From NCBI GenBank assembly GCA_947306025.1, contig CAMZFJ010000041.1:1-9688 (forward strand): a stretch of DNA of 9,688 bases, written 5' to 3'. This document shows positions 1 to 5,111 of this stretch, in pieces. A program made the translations under genes and the position numbers. The notes beneath the pieces are model-generated. The model was not told where the DNA came from. It made no database searches and saw only the letters and a program-made list of their open reading frames with translations. This stretch comes from an uncultured Fibrobacter sp. Lineage in GTDB: Bacteria; Fibrobacterota; Fibrobacteria; Fibrobacterales; Fibrobacteraceae. Position 1 is the first letter of the stretch, and each line of letters starts with the position of its first letter.

Positions 1-15
1 GAAGGATGAAAAACA

Positions 16-921
16 ATGAAAAAATTACATCTGACACGTTTTGCCGCCGTGGCGATAGTCGCTCTGATGGGTTCAACCGCAGCTTGGGCTGATGATTCGG
101 GGTACGAGCTTTCTGGGGATGGTAAGACGCTAACGTTGAAATCGGATGGATCAGCTACATCTATTGAGATTACAGCTGGTGAAAAATTTAATAACGTGAC
201 AACTGTTAAAGTTGAACGAGGCTCATTGGGTACAACACAATATTCAACTATTATGCTTCCTGTAGACGTGTCTGTGGATGAACACGATCAAATTGATGCG
301 GCATATACAGTGGGGAGTATTAATTATTATGGTTCTGTTCCCGAATTGACCATGAATAAGGTTACTACTCTTTACGCTAATAAGCCATATATTATAAAGT
401 TTAAAGAGGGAAAATATGGCTCAAGTACAAATATTACATTCAGTACAACCTTCAGCGTTCAATCTACAGCTGTAAGTGGTGAAAAGCCTTATACTACTGA
501 AGTTTCTGGATCTTGCTTTTCGATGACAGGAACTTACGAAACCAAGCAATGGAATAATGGTAGTTCTCTTTCCAATGACTATGGTTTTTCTGCAGATGGT
601 ACTGATCAGGGAAAATTTGTTAGAATTCAAAATAATCCCAATGATGATTGCGTTACCATTTACCCGGCTCGTGCTTATTTGACATGCACCAAGCCTCAGT
701 TGGTGAATGGCTTAGGTAAGGTGGCTGAAGAGTCTCTCCCGGATGTAATCAACGTCCGTTTCGTAGACAAGGATGGTGGAACGTTGTCCATAGGCAAGAT
801 GAACACCAAGACTGGCGACATCCAGATGCAGGACCGCTATTACGATCTTAAGGGCCGCAAGCTTAACGGCAAGCCGCAGAACAAGGTCATGTACGTCAAC
901 AAAAAAGTTATTAAGCACTAA
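16..921 (+). CDS. Secreted beta-rich protein with C-terminal sorting-like tail
   Basis: A 301-residue protein of unknown function, predicted to leave the cytoplasm. Residues 1-25 form a clear signal peptide: a basic start (MKK), a hydrophobic core (AAVAIVALMG) and a likely signal peptidase I site after A-W-A, before D26. The mature part is rich in Ser, Thr, Gly and Asn, as in beta-sandwich surface proteins. It carries phrases typical of Prevotella/Fibrobacter secreted proteins: S-T-I-M-L-P-V-D-V near residue 80, A-N-K-P-Y-I-I-K near 125 and Y-P-A-R-A-Y-L near 220. The last ~30 residues (YYDLKGRKLNGKP, then MYVNKKVIKH) resemble C-terminal sorting tails of Bacteroidota/Fibrobacterota secreted proteins; this is inferred from pattern only. 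The start has a GAAGGA ribosome site at bases 1-6. The gene lies 18 bases before the small peptide gene, so the two are probably co-transcribed. The middle of the gene is visibly more A+T-rich than its end, suggesting a mosaic origin. Confidence 0.85.
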   Translation: MKKLHLTRFAAVAIVALMGSTAAWADDSGYELSGDGKTLTLKSDGSATSIEITAGEKFNNVTTVKVERGSLGTTQYSTIMLPVDVSVDEHDQIDAAYTVGSINYYGSVPELTMNKVTTLYANKPYIIKFKEGKYGSSTNITFSTTFSVQSTAVSGEKPYTTEVSGSCFSMTGTYETKQWNNGSSLSNDYGFSADGTDQGKFVRIQNNPNDDCVTIYPARAYLTCTKPQLVNGLGKVAEESLPDVINVRFVDKDGGTLSIGKMNTKTGDIQMQDRYYDLKGRKLNGKPQNKVMYVNKKVIKH

Positions 922-924
922 TTC

Positions 925-931
925 AAAGGAG
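925..931 (+). promoter_or_regulatory. Strong ribosome binding site of the small peptide gene
   Basis: AAAGGAG sits 8 bases before the ATG at 940. It is one of the best Shine-Dalgarno matches in the window. This supports real translation of the short ORF at 940-1092, which could otherwise be dismissed as chance. Confidence 0.8.
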
Positions 932-939
932 CTAAAATT

Positions 940-1092
940 ATGAAGAAAAAAGAATACGAAACTCCTAAGATGAGCTCGATTGATTTCGAATATAAAACAA
1001 GCCTTTTAGCTGGATCTTGTGGCGCAGAGGGTGTCAAGAATAGTGGCTTCTTGTCCTTGAACATCGATGATGTTACAGATCCCAAGGCTTAA
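940..1092 (+). CDS. Putative RiPP precursor peptide with YxxP leader (50 aa)
   Basis: A 50-residue peptide with a strong ribosome site, packed between the secreted protein (18-base gap) and the first nucleotidyltransferase (3-base gap). The N-terminal part is charged and polar: K2-K3-K4, then Y6-E-T-P9-K-M11, I14, F16 and T20-S21. The Y-x-x-P-x-(L/M) pattern matches the leader motif that PqqD-like B1 proteins recognise in lasso-peptide precursors, and a PqqD-like gene lies downstream. The middle reads L22-L-A-G-S-C-G28. The C-terminal part is small and acidic (GFLSLNIDDVTDPKA) with a single Cys at 27. Possible cleavage points are after T20-S21 (Thr at -2, lasso style, placing Glu30 as core residue 9), after A24-G25 (double-glycine style) or after A-G-S (signal-peptidase style). 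There is no hydrophobic signal sequence. The precursor role is inferred from size, motif and context; the product structure is unknown. Confidence 0.72.
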   Translation: MKKKEYETPKMSSIDFEYKTSLLAGSCGAEGVKNSGFLSLNIDDVTDPKA

Positions 1093-1098
1093 GCCTTG
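1083..1098 (+). promoter_or_regulatory. Perfect palindrome over stop/start junction; possible translational hairpin
   Basis: CAAGGCTTAAGCCTTG is a perfect 16-base palindrome. As RNA it can form a 6-bp stem (CAAGGC/GCCUUG) with a UUAA loop. It covers the likely AAGG ribosome site (1084-1087) and the TTG start (1096) of the nucleotidyltransferase, with the peptide gene's stop codon in the loop. Ribosomes finishing the peptide would open it, which suggests translational coupling. The structure is seen in the sequence; the function is inferred. Confidence 0.5.
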
Positions 1099-2196
1099 AA
1101 ACATTCTCTTGACGAAATGTTTTGTGAACTCCTGCGAGTGTCTCTCGGGCTCTCGCAGGTTTTTCCGTATATTCCGACTTCTGAAGAATGGCAGTCGCTC
1201 TATACAATGGCGCACCGCCAAACGCTCTTGGGGGTTGTTTATAATGCCATAGCGCGTTTACCCAAGGAATCTCAACCGCCACGTTTGTTAATGTTGCTTT
1301 GGGCTCGGGATGCCGAGGCTATCCGCGGCAAGAACCTCCTTTTCAATCAGGAGTCTGCCCGTTATACGAAAATGTTTGCCGAACGCGGGTTCCGCAGCGC
1401 CATCTTGAAAGGCCAAGCCAATGCGCGCCTGTACCCCGATCCGTTATCCAGGCATCCCGGCGATATTGATATCTGGGTTTCTGGCGGTTACGAAAAAGTT
1501 CTGGCGTTATTACAGGGGCTAGGGATTCAAAACCTTGAACATGTAACTCCTGACTATCACGACATTGAATTTGTAAATGAAAACAACGTCCTTGTGGAAG
1601 TCCACCACAAGCCGACTTCTGCAACATACGCGGTTCGATTAAATAAAACCTACGACGAAGTCCTAAAAGTCCTGGAGCCAGAACTTGAGAACCTTACGCT
1701 TACGTCTGAAGGTTTTTACAGCCCGAGCATCCGGTTTGCATTGCTCATGCAGCTAGTTCATTTGTACAAACACGCCTTGCTTTCTGGAGTAAGTCTTAGG
1801 CAGTATACGGATTACTATATACTGTTGACTCATTCTACTGAGGCTGACCGTCAATACACTTGGGAGTTTGCCCAAAAAATCGGGATGAAAAACGGTTGCG
1901 CCGCTATCATGGGTGTTCTTGGGCGTGTATTCAAGTTGCCTCAAGACAAAATGCTTTGCAAGCCAAGCAAATTCTATAGCAGAATTTTGTACAAGTCTAC
2001 ATTTGCAGAGGGCGACTTCGGTGCAAAAAAAACTTATAAACAAAATGTGTTTAAGCGCTGGTTCAACGACCGCGTTCAAAATTTGCGCATATTCCCGATT
2101 GCTCCCCGGTATTACATTTATAAGGAATCTAATTACTGGAAAAGTACAATTTTGCTTATTCCCGAGCGTATTCGACGTCGTAAAATAGCGCTTTAG
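1096..2196 (+). CDS. NTP_transf_5-type nucleotidyltransferase, first paralog
   Basis: A 366-residue cytoplasmic protein of the uncharacterised nucleotidyltransferase family (Pfam NTP_transf_5 type). The signature block is A-I-L-K-G-Q-A-N at about 101-108, followed by P-G-D123-I-D125-I-W-V, the metal-binding Asp pair of the polymerase-beta-like fold. V-E168-V-H-H-K-P is a candidate third acidic position. The C-terminal part has the family phrase L-C-K-P and a later G-D-F-G. Relatives in lasso-peptide clusters act after a peptide kinase, decorating the phosphate. The start is TTG at 1096, 3 bases after the peptide stop, with AAGG 8 bases upstream. This start gives an N-terminus that lines up with the paralog at 2307 (CELLRV versus YELLRI); the alternative ATG at 1117 would trim seven residues. 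A terminator-like hairpin lies inside the first 70 bases. The family call is firm; the substrate is unknown. Confidence 0.87.
   Translation: MKHSLDEMFCELLRVSLGLSQVFPYIPTSEEWQSLYTMAHRQTLLGVVYNAIARLPKESQPPRLLMLLWARDAEAIRGKNLLFNQESARYTKMFAERGFRSAILKGQANARLYPDPLSRHPGDIDIWVSGGYEKVLALLQGLGIQNLEHVTPDYHDIEFVNENNVLVEVHHKPTSATYAVRLNKTYDEVLKVLEPELENLTLTSEGFYSPSIRFALLMQLVHLYKHALLSGVSLRQYTDYYILLTHSTEADRQYTWEFAQKIGMKNGCAAIMGVLGRVFKLPQDKMLCKPSKFYSRILYKSTFAEGDFGAKKTYKQNVFKRWFNDRVQNLRIFPIAPRYYIYKESNYWKSTILLIPERIRRRKIAL
1131..1164 (+). terminator. Intragenic terminator-like hairpin (possible attenuator)
   Basis: CCTGCGAG (1131-1138) pairs perfectly with CTCGCAGG (1152-1159) across a 13-base loop and is followed at once by TTTTT (1160-1164). 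This is the form of an intrinsic terminator, but it lies inside the 5' end of the nucleotidyltransferase gene, about 40 bases after the peptide stop. Ribosomes translating that gene would block it, so it could act as a polarity-type attenuator. The five-base T run is short, so chance remains possible. Confidence 0.45.
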
Positions 2197-2261
2197 CATG
2201 GTCCTCCCTATAAGTTTATATCGCTTAACAATGTATTTTTTAGAGGTTCCCATAAATTAAA

Positions 2262-2290
2262 ACTTCGCCATGGCGGAGTCCTCTTTTTTT
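2262..2290 (+). terminator. Probable intrinsic terminator between the two nucleotidyltransferase genes
   Basis: ACTTCGCC (2262-2269) pairs with GGCGGAGT (2272-2279), with one T-G wobble and a tight CATG loop. It is followed by CC-T-C and seven T residues (2284-2290), and preceded by an A-rich stretch. It lies 65 bases after the first nucleotidyltransferase and 16 bases before the ATG of the second, in a 110-base gap. No convincing promoter fits between it and the next start, so partial read-through, a promoter within the first paralog or post-transcriptional processing must supply the downstream operon. Confidence 0.7.
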
Positions 2291-2306
2291 ACTAATTTGA
2301 GAATTG

Positions 2307-3467
2307 ATGGTACGCTTTGAAAAAGATGCTCTTTATGAACTTTTGCGGATAGCGCTAGATGACGAACGCTTGCCGTGCTCTTTTTCGCATAAGTTGACCG
2401 CTGGATCTTGGGATAATCTCCATACGGAATGTGCCAAGCAACTTGTTACAGGGGTTGTTTACAGAGCTATTAGTCGTTTGCCTCATGATTTACAGCCTCC
2501 TCATAAAATCGTATTGCGTTGGGCTCTCGAAGCGGAAACTATCAAGGGGCAGAATAAGCTTTTGAATGCCGAAGCCGCTAGGCTTACGGAATTATTTGCA
2601 ACACAAGGGTGCAAAACGGCTGTGCTCAAGGGCCCTGCCAATGCATTGCTTTATGTAGACCCCTATATGCGACAGGCCGGGGATATTGACTTGTGGGTTG
2701 ATGGCGGTCGCGACCACGTTTTTGCGGTAATGAAGAAAATGGGGTATAAGATTCACGAAAGGGATTTGTGCTCGTCGCATCAGGTTCATTTGGATCCTGA
2801 AGAAAACGGTGTTCCCGTTGAAATCCATTACCGGCCGTCTTCTGGAATATGGAATCCGTTTGCGAGTGCGCGCCTCCTGCGTTTTTTGGAAAAAGAAATC
2901 CAGAATGTAGAACGGGGGAGTGAAGGCTTTTATGTACCCTCGATCAAGTTTGCGCTTGCGATGCAGTTGGCCCATATTCAGGCTCATTTTATTAAGGATG
3001 GTATCGGCTTTAAACAAATCCTTGATTATTATGTGCTGTTGAAACATTCTTCTGAAGATGATCGTCGCGAAATTGCAAATAGACTTTCGAATTTTGGACT
3101 TTTGAAAGTTTGCGGAGCGCTCATGTGGATAATGGGCGATGTGTTTAAGCTTGATTTATCAAGGATGCTTTGTAAGCCGGATGAAAAGCGCGGCCGAAAA
3201 ATGCTCGCCATCATACAAAAAGGCGGAAATTTTGGTATTTATGAAATGGATTCGCTGAATGAAATTTCAAAGAACTTTGTTGTTCGATTTTTGAAGCATC
3301 GTTGGCGTAGTCTTCGGTTGATTTGGTTCGCTCCTGTTGATGTTGTGGTGAGCGAATTGGATTATTGGAAGGAGTTTTTTAAATCTATTTCTGTTCGGAT
3401 TAAATTGCGGCGATGGTCGCTTTGGGATTTGTCTCACTCTAAATATGTAAAGAAAGAAGCTCGATGA
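2307..3467 (+). CDS. NTP_transf_5-type nucleotidyltransferase, second paralog
   Basis: A 386-residue protein homologous along its whole length to the gene at 1096. Shared blocks include L-P-x-x-x-Q-P-P near residue 60, A-V-L-K-G-P-A-N, A-G-D126-I-D128-L-W-V (metal-binding Asp pair), V-E172-I-H-Y-R-P and M-L-C-K-P. It is about 20 residues longer, mainly at the C-terminus, which is basic and aromatic. Divergence between the copies is substantial (roughly half identical in the best blocks, judged by eye), pointing to an old duplication and possibly different substrates. ATG at 2307 is preferred over the in-frame TTG at 2304; the only ribosome site is a weak GAGA at 2299-2302. The stop overlaps the kinase start as ATGA. 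Likely role: nucleotidyl or sugar-phosphate transfer onto a peptide, inferred from family context in lasso clusters. Confidence 0.87.
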   Translation: MVRFEKDALYELLRIALDDERLPCSFSHKLTAGSWDNLHTECAKQLVTGVVYRAISRLPHDLQPPHKIVLRWALEAETIKGQNKLLNAEAARLTELFATQGCKTAVLKGPANALLYVDPYMRQAGDIDLWVDGGRDHVFAVMKKMGYKIHERDLCSSHQVHLDPEENGVPVEIHYRPSSGIWNPFASARLLRFLEKEIQNVERGSEGFYVPSIKFALAMQLAHIQAHFIKDGIGFKQILDYYVLLKHSSEDDRREIANRLSNFGLLKVCGALMWIMGDVFKLDLSRMLCKPDEKRGRKMLAIIQKGGNFGIYEMDSLNEISKNFVVRFLKHRWRSLRLIWFAPVDVVVSELDYWKEFFKSISVRIKLRRWSLWDLSHSKYVKKEAR

Positions 3468-4387
3468 TTAAGAAGTTTTTTAAAGTTGCTGAACATTTTT
3501 TTGCGGTAGAAGCCGACGAAGAAATTATGTCGCAAATGGGTAATTACGCTCCATTTGCGGTTGATTCGTGCGAAAATCCTGTGTTTTCGGTTGCGGTGCA
3601 AGAAGCTTCTGCGCCCGGATACACCGAAGAAATCAGTCAGGATGAAGAAGGACAATCGATTTTATGCGGGCGCACGGCAGATGGTTTGCTTGCGTTTGAC
3701 TTTTTGTTGTTCGGCGTATCTACGGGTGTCTTGGTGTGCGATAGTACGCTAAAAAAGTCTATGTTGTTTTTGACTCCACGAGATGTTTTGGCGATGTCGA
3801 CTGATGATGTCCAGCGAAAGCATGTCTTTGCTTTGAACAATTCGTTGATGGTTTTATTTGCGCTTGCGACCTCTGAATTGGATACGGCCTTGTTCCATGC
3901 GGCGGGAATCCGCTACAAGGGGCGCGGCTATTTGTTCTTGGGCAAGAGCGGAACGGGAAAGAGCACCCATGCAAGGCTCTGGCTCAAGTATAACGAGGGC
4001 TCCGAGCTGTTCAATGATGATAATCCTGTAGTGCGTTTGTTCAAAAATGCGGATGGAAAGCCGGTTGCTAAAGTTTTCGGTTCGCCGTGGAGCGGTAAGA
4101 CGCCTTGCTACAAGAATGTCGAAATGGAAATGGGCGGATTCGTATTGCTATCGCAGGCGCCGTTCAATAAGATTTCGCCGTTGAAAGGTGTTGCGGCATA
4201 CGCTGCTATTTTGCCTTGTATTTCTGGAATGCGGTGGGATAAAAAGATGGCCGATGGTTTGCATAAAACGCAAAACGGTCTTGTAATGTGTGTTCCATCG
4301 TGGTATTTAGAATGCCTGCCGGACGAAGAGGCGGCCACGTTGTGTTGTAAAACAGTCGTTTATGAAAATGGAGATTCCGCGCCATGA
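3464..4387 (+). CDS. HPr-kinase-like serine kinase, probable peptide kinase
   Basis: A 307-residue protein whose second half matches the catalytic fold of HPr kinase/phosphorylase. The order is L-F-H-A-A-G (about 144-148), a Walker A loop G160-K-S-G-T-G-K166-S-T, then L-F-N-D185-D186-N-P-V-V, which corresponds to the catalytic S-D-D segment of HprK, then the G-S-P-W-S-G-K-T motif (about 206-213) usual in HprK-like proteins of peptide clusters. The first ~130 residues are divergent and lack the usual HprK regulatory domain. No HPr or PTS gene is nearby. In paeninodin-type lasso clusters a homologous kinase phosphorylates the precursor peptide, so the small peptide encoded upstream is the proposed substrate (inference). 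The gene starts in a 4-base ATGA overlap with the gene before it, with AAAGAAG upstream, and ends in an ATGA overlap with the peptidase gene. Confidence 0.85.
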   Translation: MIKKFFKVAEHFFAVEADEEIMSQMGNYAPFAVDSCENPVFSVAVQEASAPGYTEEISQDEEGQSILCGRTADGLLAFDFLLFGVSTGVLVCDSTLKKSMLFLTPRDVLAMSTDDVQRKHVFALNNSLMVLFALATSELDTALFHAAGIRYKGRGYLFLGKSGTGKSTHARLWLKYNEGSELFNDDNPVVRLFKNADGKPVAKVFGSPWSGKTPCYKNVEMEMGGFVLLSQAPFNKISPLKGVAAYAAILPCISGMRWDKKMADGLHKTQNGLVMCVPSWYLECLPDEEAATLCCKTVVYENGDSAP

Positions 4388-4845
4388 GCGGTTCGGGAAA
4401 AAAGGATGACTCGCTGATTCTTGCCGAGGCGATTCGCATGGTCAAGAGTGGCGTGAGCGTCACGTTTCCGGTAAACGGGCGGAGCATGTTGCCGTTTATC
4501 GTGGGCGGGCGCGATAGCGTGATTCTGGAAAAGCCGAAAGAATTACGGCGTGGCGATGTGGTGCTTGCCCTTGTCAAAACGAACAGTCCCGGAAAACATT
4601 ACGTTGTGCACCGGATTGTTTCGTTGAACGGCGAGCATGTGGTGCTCATGGGCGATGGAAATCTTGCCTTGCGGGAATATTGTGATGTCTCGGATGTTTG
4701 TGCCAAGGTGATTTGCGTTGTAAAACCGAATGGGAAAAAATACGCTATGGCGGCTTGGCGATACCGAATCGCTGCAAAAATATGGTATATTCTGTTACCG
4801 ATTAGACGTTACTTACTTTGGATTTATAGGAAGATAAAAAAATGA
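4384..4845 (+). CDS. S24/S26 family serine peptidase, Ser/His type
   Basis: A 153-residue signal-peptidase-like protein. Visible motifs are P-V-N-G-R-S34-M-L-P-F-I (nucleophile Ser in the S-M-x-P box), R-G-D-V-V (about 55-59), Y-V-V-H76-R-I-V and L-M-G-D91-G-N93. The position that is Lys in classical bacterial signal peptidase I is His76 here, as in SipW/ER-type enzymes, so a Ser34-His76 dyad is likely. It lacks the N-terminal membrane anchor of LepB. The last ~30 residues instead form a basic, aromatic hydrophobic stretch (WYILLPIRRYLLWIYRKIKK) that could bind the membrane. Since the neighbouring ABC exporter has no peptidase domain, this enzyme is the best candidate for removing the precursor leader (inference). 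It overlaps both neighbours by ATGA; GGAG at 4370-4373 is its ribosome site. Confidence 0.83.
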   Translation: MSGSGKKDDSLILAEAIRMVKSGVSVTFPVNGRSMLPFIVGGRDSVILEKPKELRRGDVVLALVKTNSPGKHYVVHRIVSLNGEHVVLMGDGNLALREYCDVSDVCAKVICVVKPNGKKYAMAAWRYRIAAKIWYILLPIRRYLLWIYRKIKK

Positions 4846-5111
4846 AAATCAAGAAAGGTTTTGTGCTGCGCGATGTGTGCGGTGAACAGGTGATTATGGG
4901 TGAAGGTATTGGTGCTCTCGATTTTGGACGCCTCCTTTGCTTGAACGAAACGGCAGCTTGGCTTTGGAAACAGGCCGAACAGCAAGGCGACTTCACCGTA
5001 GATTCCCTTGCCGAAGCGCTTTGCGGTGAATACGACGTTGGTGCAGAACAGGCGAAGGTCGATGTTGCTGCTATTGTCGCCGAATGGCAAAAGGTGAACG
5101 TGCTCGAATGA
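4842..5111 (+). CDS. PqqD-like RiPP recognition protein
   Basis: An 89-residue protein matching the PqqD family, the stand-alone RiPP recognition element that binds leader peptides and presents them to modifying enzymes. The typical order is seen: an N-terminal beta region (FVLRDVCGEQVIMGEG), then D-F-G-R-L-L-C-L-N-E-T-A-A-W-L-W-K at about residues 27-43 (the conserved LN-x-TA-x-x-(I/L)-W helix), then T-V-D-S-L-A-E-A-L, a Y-D-V segment and a C-terminal D-V-A-A-I-V-A-E-W helix. Length is normal for the family. It probably binds the Y-x-x-P leader of the peptide encoded at 940-1092. It starts in an ATGA overlap with the peptidase gene (ribosome site AGGAAG at 4828-4833) and ends in an ATGA overlap with the exporter, so its output is tied to both. 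Confidence 0.88.
   Translation: MKIKKGFVLRDVCGEQVIMGEGIGALDFGRLLCLNETAAWLWKQAEQQGDFTVDSLAEALCGEYDVGAEQAKVDVAAIVAEWQKVNVLE
5091..5097 (+). promoter_or_regulatory. Ribosome binding site that fixes the ABC exporter start
   Basis: AAGGTGA lies 10 bases before ATG 5108, inside the end of the PqqD-like gene. The in-frame ATG at 5084 has no ribosome site upstream. Choosing 5108 also gives the same 4-base ATGA overlap seen at the three preceding junctions. Confidence 0.7.

Noticed and set aside
1003..1020. LLAGSC in the small peptide as a lipoprotein lipobox
   Set aside because: A lipobox needs a hydrophobic residue at -3 and a preceding hydrophobic signal segment. Here -3 is Ala and the upstream part is charged and polar.
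1753..2253. 166-codon minus-strand open frame over the end of the first nucleotidyltransferase
   Set aside because: It overlaps a well-supported conserved gene, has no recognisable motif and lacks a plausible promoter.
2197..2261. Sigma-70 promoter in the gap between the nucleotidyltransferase genes (TTAACA at 2225 with CATAAA at 2251)
   Set aside because: The spacing is 20 bases and both hexamers are poor. It would also fire into the terminator at 2262-2290.
5084..5107. Earlier ATG start for the ABC exporter
   Set aside because: No ribosome site precedes it, while ATG 5108 has AAGGTGA at suitable spacing and continues the ATGA overlap pattern.
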